Below are positions 27,199 through 35,655 of a stretch of DNA of 58,054 nt, in pieces; position 1 is the first letter of the stretch, and the number at the start of each line of letters is the position of its first letter. This DNA is from Gammaproteobacteria bacterium (GTDB lineage: Bacteria; Pseudomonadota; Gammaproteobacteria; Ga0077536). The notes below the pieces were generated by a model, which made no database searches, was not told where the DNA came from, and saw only the letters and a list, made by a program, of their open reading frames with translations. Where the stretch lies: the NCBI GenBank assembly GCA_020845935.1, contig JADLEV010000053.1, positions 1 to 58,054 on the forward strand. Reading direction: 5' to 3'. A program made the translations under genes and the position numbers.

Positions 27199-28019
27199 CC
27201 GGCGGAGCGATCATCGAAGTGCCCGCCGTGCGCTGGGCCGACGGGCGCCTGCAGCAGACCTGCGACGCCGTTGCGAACGAGACTGGACTCGCCCTCGTCT
27301 ACAACGGGCAGCCGTTCGCGGTGATGATGGTGACGCCGGTAGACATCGAGGACTTCGTGCTCGGCTTCAGCCTGAGCGAAGGGGTCATCGCCCGACCCGA
27401 CGAATTGCTGCGAACGCGCATCGGCATCGTGCCTGATGGAATCGAGGCGAACGTCGAGATCGCCGCCAGGCGTTATCGCACGCTCGACCTCAAAGAACGG
27501 ATGCTCAGCGGCCGCGTCGGCTGCGGCTTGTGCGGTGCCCAGACGCTGGCGCAGGCGATGCGCCATCCGGCGCCGGTCGCCCGCTCGCTGGCCATCAGTT
27601 CATCGGCGTTGCATGACGGCATGGCGTGGCTGTCGCGGCTGCAACCGCTCAACGCCAGGACCGGTGCGCTGCACGCCGCCGGCTGGCTGGATCCGCATGG
27701 CCGCCTGCTGTTGGCGCGTGAGGATGTCGGCCGGCATAACGCGCTCGACAAGCTGATCGGCGCGCTGGCCCGGACGCGGCCCCTGCCGCTCGGCGGATCG
27801 CTGCTCATCACCAGCCGGGCCAGCCACGAGATCGTGCAGAAAGCGGCGGTGGTCGGGATCGAGATCGTCTGCGCCATCTCGGCACCGACGGCGCTGGCCG
27901 TCCGGGTCGCCGAGGAAACCCGCATCACACTGGTCGGCTTCGCGCGGGAGGGTCGCTATACCGCGTACGCGCACGGCGATCGCATTCACCCGCAACTGAT
28001 GGAGCGTGCCAGCGCATGA
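27195..28019 (+). CDS. fdhD: Formate dehydrogenase sulfurtransferase FdhD (FdsC)
   Basis: A 274-residue FdhD protein. It transfers sulfur from IscS to the Mo-bis-MGD cofactor to make the sulfido ligand required for formate dehydrogenase activity. The mobile-loop cysteines are in GRVGCGLCG, and DVGRHNALDKLIG and SRASHEIVQKAA are the conserved C-terminal segments. It overlaps fdsA by ATGA and fdsD by ATGA. The placement inside the operon matches the fdsGBACD order of Cupriavidus and Rhodobacter. Confidence 0.92.
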   Translation: MTGGAIIEVPAVRWADGRLQQTCDAVANETGLALVYNGQPFAVMMVTPVDIEDFVLGFSLSEGVIARPDELLRTRIGIVPDGIEANVEIAARRYRTLDLKERMLSGRVGCGLCGAQTLAQAMRHPAPVARSLAISSSALHDGMAWLSRLQPLNARTGALHAAGWLDPHGRLLLAREDVGRHNALDKLIGALARTRPLPLGGSLLITSRASHEIVQKAAVVGIEIVCAISAPTALAVRVAEETRITLVGFAREGRYTAYAHGDRIHPQLMERASA

Positions 28020-28228
28020 AAACCGAACACCTGGTCAAGATGGTCAATCAGATCGAGCTGTTTTTCCGCAGCGAGCCGAATCGCGAGACGGCAATCGCCG
28101 GCATCGCCGGGCACTTGCGGCGCTACTGGGAACCGCGCATGCGACGCGAGATCGTCGCCCATCTCGCGCAGGGCGGCAGTGGCCTCGGCGAACTCGCCAG
28201 GGAAGCCGTGCGCCGGATGTCGGCCTGA
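28016..28228 (+). CDS. fdsD: Formate dehydrogenase delta subunit
   Basis: A 70-residue small protein. It begins MKTEHLVKMVNQIELFF, with YWEPRMRREIV further on, the typical FdsD pattern. FdsD stabilises or matures the FdsABG complex. It is the last gene of the operon, overlaps fdhD by ATGA, and is followed by a convergent di-heme cytochrome gene. No alternative reading is likely. Confidence 0.88.
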   Translation: MKTEHLVKMVNQIELFFRSEPNRETAIAGIAGHLRRYWEPRMRREIVAHLAQGGSGLGELAREAVRRMSA

Positions 28229-28230
28229 GC

Positions 28231-28257
28231 CGTCATCCCGGCGCAAGCCGGCAAGGC
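28231..28257 (+). repeat. Short REP-like element between convergent genes
   Basis: CGTCATCCCGGCGCAAGCCGG is the core of the intergenic repeat also seen at 30276 and 31376. It has the CCGGC/GCCGG dyad of REP-type elements and lies in the 51-base gap after fdsD, where it may serve as a 3' stem-loop. Confidence 0.5.
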
Positions 28258-28279
28258 CTCGTGGCGCGCCGTGGACGCG

Positions 28280-29641
28280 CTACAGGTGTGCCAGCCAGTC
28301 GAGCAGTTCGCGGCGTGCGTCGGCCGGCAGCGCCTCGAAGCCACGTCGCGCGGCCTGCGCTTCACCGTCGTGCCAGAGGATGGCTTCCTCGACGGTGCGC
28401 GCCCGACCATCGTGCAGCAGCGTCGGCGGACTGACGGCCCGAGCGGTGTAGGCGACCGCCCACAGCGGCGCCGTACGCCAGCGCGTCGGCACGCTGCGGC
28501 CGGCGAGATCGACGTCCGCGAGTCCCGGGCCGAGATCGTGCAGCAGCAGATCGGTATAGGGCGCGATGGTGCCGCGGACCTCGTGTCCGGCGGGATCGGT
28601 GTACGCCACGGGCAAGATCGGACGATGGCAGCCGGCGCAACCCAGATCCGCGAACAGCCGCCGTCCGCGCGGCGCGACCGCATCCGCGTCGCCCAGCGAC
28701 GGCACCGCGAGCCATCGCTGGAATTCGAGCAAAGCCGCCAGCCGCTCATCCGCTACTTCCGGCTCACCGCCATTCGGCTGCGCCCGGCAGTCGCGCTGGG
28801 CCGTCGTGCAGTCGTCGGCCGGGATGTCGCTCGAGCCCATCCCCATCTCGCGCGCGAAGGCCTTGCTGGTCTGGTCGCGCACCGACACCGAGCCACCCTG
28901 CCAGCCGAAGCGGCCGAGCGTGCGCCGGCCGCGATGGTCCTGCCACGCGGCGCCGGCCGGCGGCGCCGTCGCCAGGATGGCATCGTCGGGGACCGCTTCG
29001 AGCAGGCCCGCGCCGAACAAGGGTGGCGCCAGCCGCGGCTTGAGCACCGTGCTCGCATCGAGCGCGCCGTAGCGCAGATCGGAGACCGTGTACTGCGGCG
29101 CGCGCAGCTGCCACGCCGTACCGTCGGCATAGCGGCCGCTGCGCACCTGGTAGCGCACCGTGACCGTGGCTTCCGGCGCCAGGCCGTCGATCGCGGCGGT
29201 ATTGAGAACGTGGCCGTAGCCGGAATTCAAATCGGGCGCTGCGCTCGACGCCCCCGGCGTTTCGAGTTGGACGACGAGCGAGCCGCCAACACCGCCGTCG
29301 GCCAGCGGCCCACGACCGCGCGCGCCCTCGGTATGGCAGGAGTCGCAGGCGCCGGCGTTGTACAGCGGTCCGACACCATCGATGCGCGCCGCGTCCCGCG
29401 TGCCGGCCGGCAGCCAGTGCGTGTTGAATACCGCGTGGCCGAAGTCATAGCGCGCCCGCGCGGCAGCGTCCAGCGCCTGCCAGGACGGCGGGTCATGGGC
29501 GTCCTTGAATACCGCACGGCCCAGCGATCCGTCAGCCGCCGCAGCCGCGTCCGCCAGCACCTGCTGCGACAGCGTCGCAAGCCACACGGCCGCCATCACG
29601 ACCCGGATTCCCTGACCGCGCATCGTCGTGCCGTCAGTCAT
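28280..29641 (-). CDS. Di-heme c-type cytochrome, DUF1111/COG3488 family
   Basis: 453 residues with a signal peptide (MRGQGIRVVMAAVWLATLS...VLA) and two heme-binding motifs, CDSCH near residue 100 and CAGCH near residue 336. The DUF1111 family was labelled thiol oxidoreductase and shows MauG-like traits. It is a periplasmic electron-transfer or oxidative enzyme of uncertain substrate. The start overlaps the upstream gene stop (ATGACTGA), so the two form a coupled pair; a second ATG 18 bases in is an alternative start. Confidence 0.8.
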   Translation of the reverse strand: MTDGTTMRGQGIRVVMAAVWLATLSQQVLADAAAAADGSLGRAVFKDAHDPPSWQALDAAARARYDFGHAVFNTHWLPAGTRDAARIDGVGPLYNAGACDSCHTEGARGRGPLADGGVGGSLVVQLETPGASSAAPDLNSGYGHVLNTAAIDGLAPEATVTVRYQVRSGRYADGTAWQLRAPQYTVSDLRYGALDASTVLKPRLAPPLFGAGLLEAVPDDAILATAPPAGAAWQDHRGRRTLGRFGWQGGSVSVRDQTSKAFAREMGMGSSDIPADDCTTAQRDCRAQPNGGEPEVADERLAALLEFQRWLAVPSLGDADAVAPRGRRLFADLGCAGCHRPILPVAYTDPAGHEVRGTIAPYTDLLLHDLGPGLADVDLAGRSVPTRWRTAPLWAVAYTARAVSPPTLLHDGRARTVEEAILWHDGEAQAARRGFEALPADARRELLDWLAHL

Positions 29642-30182
29642 TCGCGGCCGGTGCCTGTGTCAGCGCGACGCTCACGCTCTGCGGGGCACTGGCGCTGAGT
29701 TGCAGCAGATACGAGCCGGCCTGCGGCAGATCGTATTCGACGATTTTGTGCGGCGCCTGACAGCCCTGCACGCCGCGAAAGTCGCGCGAGGACAGCAGCT
29801 GGTTGTCGCTGACGAGGTCGATCCAGACGGCACTGCCAGCCGCCACGCGGTACCGGCCCGGCTGCGGTACCGTGAAGCGCACCAACCCGGCGTGGGCGCC
29901 GTCGTTGAGACGCTGCTTGCCTGGTTCAGCGGCAAACTGCACGGCCGGCTGCTCCGCAAGCTGCACCGTATAGAGGCGCGCCACCGCGAGCGCCGGCGCC
30001 GCGCCGGCATCGAGACCGGCGGTCACGGCAACGCCGTTGCCGGCGAATATTTCGCGCTCTTGCGCCACGGGCCAGGTGAAGTCGTCGCAAGGATCGGCGG
30101 CCCACGCCGCCGGCGCGGCGGCGGTCAACAGCGCCAGCACCAGGGGCGCAGCACATCGTGCATGTATATAGATCAATGACAT
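29634..30182 (-). CDS. Unknown exported protein paired with DUF1111 cytochrome
   Basis: 182 residues that I do not recognise. The start at 30182 is set by AGGAG 7 bases upstream; the longer frame runs into a repeat. There is a signal peptide ending near AAWAADP, then a mainly beta protein with two pre-peptidase-C-like halves (VPQPGRYRVAAGSAVWIDLVSDN; LPQAGSYLLQLSASAPQSVSVAL). Two cysteines (one early, in DPCDDF, and one in VQGCQAP) could pair. It is translationally coupled to the di-heme cytochrome, so it probably acts with it in the periplasm. Confidence 0.6.
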   Translation of the reverse strand: MSLIYIHARCAAPLVLALLTAAAPAAWAADPCDDFTWPVAQEREIFAGNGVAVTAGLDAGAAPALAVARLYTVQLAEQPAVQFAAEPGKQRLNDGAHAGLVRFTVPQPGRYRVAAGSAVWIDLVSDNQLLSSRDFRGVQGCQAPHKIVEYDLPQAGSYLLQLSASAPQSVSVALTQAPAAND

Positions 30183-30275
30183 AGAAAGACTCCTGGGTAT
30201 CATTCGCTTCGCAATATACGACTGGTTATAACGCATTGCCTTCGGAATGCTCTGATTACCCCCCCTCTCAACGGC

Positions 30276-30332
30276 CGTCGTCCCGGCGCAGGCCGGGACC
30301 CAGTGCAGCCCGGGTCCTTGCGACGCAAGGAC
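30276..30332 (+). repeat. 57-bp REP-like repeat, copy 1 (downstream of modE)
   Basis: The element begins CGTCGTCCCGGCGCAGG and ends in an 8-bp perfect hairpin GTCCTTGC-gac-GCAAGGAC (30314-30332). By hand it matches the copy at 31376-31432 at about 47 of 57 positions in the same orientation. It lies between modE and the exported protein gene. Confidence 0.65.
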
Positions 30333-30394
30333 TGAATGTTCCGAGTCGTCGCCGCAGCGGTGGTGACCCACGTGGATCACCACGGCTGCGGGCG

Positions 30395-31207
30395 TCACAC
30401 GGGCACGCCGAGGATGACGCTCGATGCCTTGAAGATGGCGGAAACCGTCTTGCCTACCTCCAAGCCAAGCGCTGCGCTGCTTTCGTTGGTCACGATCGCC
30501 GCCACGGAACCGCCGCGCGCCAATTCGAGCACGACTTCCGTGTTCACCGCGCCTGGTTGCACGTGCGCGATGGTTCCGGTCAGCCGATTGCGCGCCGAAA
30601 ACCTGGCGCCTTCGGCGTCGGTGACCAGAATGATCGACGACGCCTTGATCAGGGCGAATGCCTCGGATCCGACCCGCAGACCAAGATTCTCGACGCTGCC
30701 ATGCGTCACGATGGCGATCAGTTTCTGACCACCGGGGACTTCCAGCTCGATTTCATCGTTGACCGCGCCCGGCTTCACCGCCGCGACCGTGCCAAAGAAT
30801 TCATTGCGGGCACTGGTTTTCATGCTCATCCTCCGGATCAACAGGTAGTCGTTGGCAAGGTCGTCCGCCTGCCGTGCCAGTTGCTCGATGAAACGGCGGT
30901 GCTCGCGTTGAATCAGGCGGAAGTTCACCACGAGTTGTTCCCCGCGATGCGTCAGCCGCGTCCCGCCGCCGCCCTTGCCGCCGGCCAGCCGCTCGACCAG
31001 CGGCTCGCCGGCAAGATTGCTCATGGAGTCGATGGCGTCCCACGCCGTCTTGTAGCTCATCTTGGATGCCTTGGCAGCCTGCGTGATCGAGCCGCATTCG
31101 GCGATCTTGGCCAGCAGTTCGATGCGGCCGGGACCACCGAAATTCTCGCCGCCCACGGTCATCCAGACCGAGCCCTGCAACTTGATGTTGGTCTTGGCCG
31201 ATTCCAT
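30395..31207 (-). CDS. modE: ModE, molybdate-responsive transcriptional regulator
   Basis: 270 residues. An N-terminal winged helix (IAECGSITQAAKASKMSYKTAWDAIDSM, GGGGTRLTHRGEQLV) is followed by two TOBE/Mop domains, each with the repeat SARNxxxGTxxxVxPGAVNxE. This is full-length ModE, which binds molybdate in the di-Mop domain and represses molybdate uptake while activating molybdoenzyme genes. No modABC genes are in the window. It is orphaned between two copies of a 57-bp repeat and near the fds operon, which it could help to control. The Shine-Dalgarno sequence is weak. Confidence 0.9.
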   Translation of the reverse strand: MESAKTNIKLQGSVWMTVGGENFGGPGRIELLAKIAECGSITQAAKASKMSYKTAWDAIDSMSNLAGEPLVERLAGGKGGGGTRLTHRGEQLVVNFRLIQREHRRFIEQLARQADDLANDYLLIRRMSMKTSARNEFFGTVAAVKPGAVNDEIELEVPGGQKLIAIVTHGSVENLGLRVGSEAFALIKASSIILVTDAEGARFSARNRLTGTIAHVQPGAVNTEVVLELARGGSVAAIVTNESSAALGLEVGKTVSAIFKASSVILGVPV

Positions 31208-31375
31208 TGCTTTGCGTTCACTCCTCGCCGCCGTTGCTGCGCCCTGCTCGCCTCATGCGGACAGGATAACGCGACGCTGCGCGAGCGGAGCCATTTCCGC
31301 CCCGCGGCGCTCGTTGGCTCATCGTCTCATCGCCGCCCGTGGCAGGCACGAACCGAGGGACCTCTGCTTGGCCCT

Positions 31376-31432
31376 CGTCGTCCCGGCGTACCCCGGGACC
31401 CGGTGAAAGCCGTGTCCTTGCGGCGCACGGAC
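31376..31432 (+). repeat. 57-bp REP-like repeat, copy 2 (upstream of modE)
   Basis: CGTCGTCCCGGCGTACC opens a 57-base element parallel to copy 1 at 30276, with the same length and the same order of arms (GTCCTTGCGGCGCACGGAC at the end). The second arm is less perfectly paired than in copy 1. Confidence 0.65.
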
Positions 31433-31445
31433 TTCATATTTGGCT

Positions 31446-31472
31446 GGATCCCAGCCTGTGCCGGAATGATGG
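31446..31472 (-). repeat. Inverted short copy of the REP-like element
   Basis: GGATCCCAGCCTGTGCCGGAATGATGG, read on the minus strand, gives CCATCATTCCGGCACAGG, the core of the same repeat family. Together with copy 2 it forms an inverted pair about 13 bases apart, as in REPIN structures. Confidence 0.45.
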
Positions 31473-31550
31473 GTCGTTCCGAGCGACCCTGGATGAAATC
31501 CATGACGCCAAGCGACTATCATTCGCTGAACTTCAACGTGGGAGAACTCC

Positions 31551-32963
31551 ATGAAAACCTATCCATTGATTGTCGACGGGCAACTCATCACCACCGGCAA
31601 GATGCTCGAGGTACACAACCCCGCCGATGAATCGCTGGTCGGCGTCTGCCCGACCGCCGACGCCGCGCTGCTCGATCGGGCCGTGGCGGCGGCGCGGCGC
31701 GCTCTGCCCGCATGGTCGGCGCTGCCGGACGCGGAACGGGTCGCGAAGCTGAACGCCATCGCGGATCTGATCGAACAGCACCATGCCGAGTTGGCGACGC
31801 TGATCACGCAGGAGCAGGGCAAACCGCAGAACGGCATCGGTGCCAACGTCGAGGCTGGAGGCGCGGCCGCCTGGACGCGCGTCACCGCCGGGCTGTCGCT
31901 GCCGGTCGAGACCATCCAGGACGATGCCACCGGCAAGGTCACCATCGAGCGCCGTCCGGTCGGCGTGGTCGGCTCGATCACGCCGTGGAACTGGCCGATG
32001 CTGATCGCCACCTGGCACGTCATGCCGGCCTTGCGCGCCGGCTGCACGGTGGTCGCGAAGCCGGCGTCCTGTACGCCGCTGTCGACGCTGCGGATGTATG
32101 AACTCATGAACACCGTGCTGCCGCCGGGCGTCGTCAACATCGTCGCCGGCAGCGGCGAGATCGGCGATCGCATGGCCAGGCATCCGGGCATCAACAAGAT
32201 CGTGTTCACCGGCTCGACCAACACCGGCCGGCAGGTCGCGACCGGCGCGATCAGCTCGTTCAAACGGCTGACGCTCGAACTCGGCGGCAACGATGCCGGC
32301 ATCATCCTGCCGGGGACGACGATCGATCCGATCCTCGAAAAGCTGTTCTGGGGCTGCTTCATCAACGCCGGCCAGACCTGCGCCGCGCTGAAGCGTCTTT
32401 ATGTGCACGAGAGTCAATATGAAGAAGTCGTGCGCAAACTCGCCGACTATGCCGCCAAAGTGCCGGTCGGCAACGGCCTCGATCCAAACACGCTGATCGG
32501 CCCGCTGACCAACAAGGCGCAGCGTGACATCGTGCATTCCTTCGTCGAGGATGCGCGCGCCAAGGGTGCGCGCGTCGTCAGCGGCGGCGTGCTGCCCGAA
32601 GGCGCCGGCTTCTTCTATCCGCTGACGGTCGTCGCCGGCTGCACCGATGACATGCTGTTGGTCAGGGAAGAACAGTTCGGCCCGGCGATTCCCGTCATCT
32701 CGTACCAGACCGTGGACGAAGCGATCGCACGCGCCAACGCGGTCGATGTCGGCCTCGGCGGTTCGGTGTGGGGTGACGATCTCGATGAAGCGACACGACA
32801 GGCGGTGCGGCTCGAATGCGGCACGACCTGGGTCAACCAGCACGGTGGCCTGAATCCGCTGGCCTGCTTCGGCGGCGTGAAGGCATCGGGCATCGGCACC
32901 GAGTTCAACGTCGATGGCCTCAAGGAATACACGACGATTCAGGTCGTCAACATCGCGCGGTAA
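31551..32963 (+). CDS. NAD(P)-dependent aldehyde dehydrogenase
   Basis: 470 residues, ALDH superfamily. Visible: the VGSITPWNWPMLIATWHVMPAL cofactor segment, KIVFTGSTNTGRQ, the general base in LELGGNDAGII, the catalytic Cys in NAGQTCAALKRLYV and EEQFGPAIPVISY. The closest by eye are the vanillin/betaine/phenylacetaldehyde-type ALDHs; the substrate is not predictable. GGGAGA lies 8 bases before the ATG. It stands alone downstream of a REP-containing promoter region, divergent from modE. Confidence 0.88.
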   Translation: MKTYPLIVDGQLITTGKMLEVHNPADESLVGVCPTADAALLDRAVAAARRALPAWSALPDAERVAKLNAIADLIEQHHAELATLITQEQGKPQNGIGANVEAGGAAAWTRVTAGLSLPVETIQDDATGKVTIERRPVGVVGSITPWNWPMLIATWHVMPALRAGCTVVAKPASCTPLSTLRMYELMNTVLPPGVVNIVAGSGEIGDRMARHPGINKIVFTGSTNTGRQVATGAISSFKRLTLELGGNDAGIILPGTTIDPILEKLFWGCFINAGQTCAALKRLYVHESQYEEVVRKLADYAAKVPVGNGLDPNTLIGPLTNKAQRDIVHSFVEDARAKGARVVSGGVLPEGAGFFYPLTVVAGCTDDMLLVREEQFGPAIPVISYQTVDEAIARANAVDVGLGGSVWGDDLDEATRQAVRLECGTTWVNQHGGLNPLACFGGVKASGIGTEFNVDGLKEYTTIQVVNIAR

Positions 32964-33131
32964 GGAGAGGAGCCGCGACACGCCCGGGAGGGCGTATCCG
33001 GATCGGTGTCGTTTGGTTTCGCCCTGGGAGCATTGAGGAAAGACTGTGAAAGCTGCGCCATCGCCATGGTGTTTCCACAATTCACTCCTATCTTGCGATC
33101 ACGGGCCAACCAACGATGAGGAGATACCCCG

Positions 33132-33422
33132 ATGAAGACGCTGCTTCCCGTTTCGATTCTCTGCGCCGGTCTGGCGCTTTCCGCGAACGCTTTCGCCACC
33201 GGTCTTGCGACCTGTGACTCCGGCCCCGAGTCCGGCTGGAAATCGCAGGACACGTTGAAGGAGCAACTCACCGCCAAGGGCTGGCAGGTGCGCCGCATCA
33301 AGGTCGATGGCGGCTGCTACGAGGTCTATGCGGTCGACGACAAGGGCACTCGGGTCGAGGCGTACTTCGATCCGCGCGATCTGGCGCCGGTGCCGACCAA
33401 GGCTGGCGAGCGCAAGAAGTGA
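33132..33422 (+). CDS. Exported PepSY-domain protein
   Basis: 96 residues: a signal peptide ending near AFATG, then a single PepSY-like domain (LKEQLTAKGWQVRRIKVDGGCYEVYAVDDKGTRVEAYFDP, seen as consecutive segments) with two cysteines. Such small proteins often accompany b-type cytochromes. Its stop overlaps the cytochrome b561 start as GTGA. The likely role is periplasmic, assisting the membrane cytochrome (inference). AGGAG precedes the start. Confidence 0.8.
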   Translation: MKTLLPVSILCAGLALSANAFATGLATCDSGPESGWKSQDTLKEQLTAKGWQVRRIKVDGGCYEVYAVDDKGTRVEAYFDPRDLAPVPTKAGERKK

Positions 33423-33976
33423 GCACAACGGCTCAGCGGGTCCCGACCGTCAAGGTCTGGGACCTGCTGGTCCGGTGTCTGCACTGGACCTTGGTCGCGA
33501 GCGTCGCACTCGCTTGGCTCACTCGTCACAGCGAAGGCGGCTGGCACGAGAAGATCGGCTACGTTGCACTCTCGGTCGTCGTGATCCGGCTGTGCTGGGG
33601 TTTCATCGGGAGCCGCTACGCACGCTTCGGTCATTTCGTGCGGACGCCCACCGCGACGATCGCCTACGCGCGCTCCCTCACGACCGGCACCGCGCCACGC
33701 TATCTCGGTCACAACCCGCTCGCCGGCTACATGACGATCGCGTTGTTGACGCTGGTCGCGCTGGTCTGCGCCTCCGGCTGGATGTACACGACCGAAACCT
33801 TCTGGGGCGTCGAGTGGGTCGAGCAACTGCACGAGGGTCTGACCAACCTTCTGCTTGGCCTCGTGGCGCTGCACATCCTCGGCGTGATCGGCACGTCGCG
33901 GCACACCGGGGAAAACCTGGCCGCGGCGATGGTGCATGGCAACAAGCGCGCGCCGGGGCCCGGGGATGTCGATTGA
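33419..33976 (+). CDS. Cytochrome b561 family protein (Ni/Fe-hydrogenase b-type)
   Basis: 185 residues with four transmembrane segments and conserved histidines in LVRCLHWTLV, GGWHEKIGY, QLHEGLTNLL and VALHILGV, suited to bind two b hemes. It begins at GTG 33419, overlapping the PepSY gene. It probably passes electrons between quinones and periplasmic carriers. No partner dehydrogenase is adjacent. Confidence 0.85.
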   Translation: MSTTAQRVPTVKVWDLLVRCLHWTLVASVALAWLTRHSEGGWHEKIGYVALSVVVIRLCWGFIGSRYARFGHFVRTPTATIAYARSLTTGTAPRYLGHNPLAGYMTIALLTLVALVCASGWMYTTETFWGVEWVEQLHEGLTNLLLGLVALHILGVIGTSRHTGENLAAAMVHGNKRAPGPGDVD

Positions 33977-34054
33977 GACGCCGGTGAGCGCACGGTTACC
34001 GCGGCAAAGCGGCAGACGCAAAGCGCGGCCAGGCGCGGGCCGTTCTCGGACGGC

Positions 34055-34318
34055 TCAGTAGAACCGGGGGTCGAGCTGGCGCAACGCCCGCGCCGGATCC
34101 ATTTCGCCGGTACCCTGCAAATCCTCGCGGGTGTAGACGGTGATGACCGACGCGGTACCGAGCATGCGGTTGCGTTCCGGGACCGCTGGGGTCCGCACGT
34201 TCTTGCCGGCCTCGGCGGCCGCCACCTCGGGCTGCGCTGAGACCGTCGTGCGCATGCCGGCGCAGCCGGAAAGAACGGTTGCGATGAGCGATAAAGCGAT
34301 GACCTGGTTCCGGTTCAT
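34055..34318 (-). CDS. Small lipoprotein
   Basis: 87 residues with a clear lipobox, VLSGC, after a hydrophobic N-terminus. The mature part ends with TVYTREDLQGTGEMDPARALRQL, where the TREDLQGTG segment recalls TonB-dependent receptor plug starts, though the protein is far too short for one. Its function is unknown. It follows glcF in the same direction by 74 bases. Confidence 0.6.
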   Translation of the reverse strand: MNRNQVIALSLIATVLSGCAGMRTTVSAQPEVAAAEAGKNVRTPAVPERNRMLGTASVITVYTREDLQGTGEMDPARALRQLDPRFY

Positions 34319-34392
34319 GTGTGCTCTCCCGGTGTCGTCGAAAACATCGTACGCCTGTTTCGACCCGTCAGAGGCGGAGAAGATTCCCGGTC

Positions 34393-35640
34393 TTACCTCT
34401 CACGCCACAGCAATTCCAGCCAATGCACGACTGGCCGCGCCGCCGCACCGCGCAGCTGCAGCAGACAGCCGATGTTCGCGGTGGCGATGAGTTCCGGCGC
34501 GCCGGCCTCGAGCCGGGCGACCTTGTCGCGCAGGAGGCGTCGCGACAGCTCCGATTGCAGCAGCGAATAGGTGCCCGCCGAGCCGCAGCACAGGCCGGCA
34601 TCGGCGACCTTCGTCAGCGTGTAGCCAAGCCGGCCGAGCAAGGCCTCGACCGTGCCATGCAGCCGTTGGCCGTGTTGCAGGCTGCACGGCGCATGGAAGG
34701 CGATGGTTCGCGGCACGGCGAGACGAAAGGCATCCAGGTCCTCACCGGCCAGCAGTTCGATCGGATCGCGTGCGAGTGCCGCGACCCGGGCCGCGCGCGC
34801 CGCATAGCGCGGGTCGTGCCGCAGCAGGTCGCCGTAGTCCTTGACCATCACGCCGCAGCCGCTGGCGTTGACGACGATCGCTTCCGCGCCGGCTTCGAGC
34901 AGCGGCCACCAGGCATCGATGTTGCGCCGGGCGCGCTCGAGCGCGGCCTGGGTCGCGTCGAGATGCAGTTCGATCGCGCCGCAGCAACCGGCCTCGGCGG
35001 CGATCACGGTTTCGATGCCGAGCGCGCGCAGGACGTCGGTCGTCGCACGATCGATCGCTGGCGCCAGCGCCGGCTGCACGCATCCGCGCAGCAGCAGGAC
35101 GCGGCGGGTAGCCGAGGTGCGTTGGGCATTAGCTGCGGGCGTCGCGTTTTGCGTTGGTGGTGCGGGCGTGCGTGGATCGTCGACGGGGATGTGGCGACGC
35201 AGCGCGGCGGGAAGGATCGGTCGCAGCAGCCGGCCGATGGCGAGCGCCGCGCTGAACAGTCGGCGTCGCGGCAACACCAGCAGCAACACGCGGCGAAGCC
35301 AGCGTTCGCGAATCGGGCGCTCGACCTGACGCGCGATTTCGCGACGGCCGAGATCGACCAGGCGGCGATAGCGCACGCCGGACGGACAGGCCGGTTCGCA
35401 GGCGAGACAGGTGAGGCAGCGATCGAGATGCGTCTGCGTGCGCCGCGTCGGCGGCTGGCCTTCGAGTACCTGCTTGATCAGATAGATCCGCCCGCGCGGT
35501 CCATCGAGTTCGTCGCCGAGCAGGCGATAGGTCGGGCAGACCGCGGTGCAGAAACCGCAGTGCACGCATTGCCGCAGGATCGCGTCGGCCTCGCGGCCCT
35601 CCTCGGTCACAAGCAGCGCTGCCAACAGTCGCGTCTGCAT
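34393..35640 (-). CDS. glcF: Glycolate oxidase iron-sulfur subunit
   Basis: 415 residues. Two N-terminal [4Fe-4S] motifs are visible (CVHCGFCTAVCPTYR and CLTCLACEPACPSG). Two CCG-type domains follow, with CCGAIELH and CCGSAGTYS, the heterodisulfide-reductase-like signature. It takes electrons from GlcD/GlcE and passes them to the quinone pool. It is the third gene of glcDEF and starts 15 bases after the glcE stop. No glcG, glcB or glcC is in the window. Confidence 0.92.
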   Translation of the reverse strand: MQTRLLAALLVTEEGREADAILRQCVHCGFCTAVCPTYRLLGDELDGPRGRIYLIKQVLEGQPPTRRTQTHLDRCLTCLACEPACPSGVRYRRLVDLGRREIARQVERPIRERWLRRVLLLVLPRRRLFSAALAIGRLLRPILPAALRRHIPVDDPRTPAPPTQNATPAANAQRTSATRRVLLLRGCVQPALAPAIDRATTDVLRALGIETVIAAEAGCCGAIELHLDATQAALERARRNIDAWWPLLEAGAEAIVVNASGCGVMVKDYGDLLRHDPRYAARAARVAALARDPIELLAGEDLDAFRLAVPRTIAFHAPCSLQHGQRLHGTVEALLGRLGYTLTKVADAGLCCGSAGTYSLLQSELSRRLLRDKVARLEAGAPELIATANIGCLLQLRGAAARPVVHWLELLWRER

Positions 35641-35655
35641 CGATCGATGACCCCG

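Larger units (their letters stand above)
31208..31550. other. Divergent gap between modE and aldehyde dehydrogenase gene
   Basis: 343 bases without a gene. It holds the modE promoter side, a 57-bp REP-like repeat (31376-31432), an inverted short copy (31446-31472) and the GGGAGA ribosome site of the downstream aldehyde dehydrogenase. Confidence 0.5.

Noticed and set aside
30362-30381. Imperfect 20-bp palindrome around CACGTG near the modE stop
   Set aside because: It overlaps the end of the repeat region and the gene 3' end; without other copies it is not distinguishable from chance.
31533-33080. 515-codon minus-strand frame opposite the aldehyde dehydrogenase
   Set aside because: The plus-strand frame has all ALDH motifs; the minus frame has no recognisable protein content.
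34055-34318. Possible TonB-receptor fragment because of TREDLQGTG
   Set aside because: The lipobox and 87-residue length make a small lipoprotein more likely; no barrel sequence follows.
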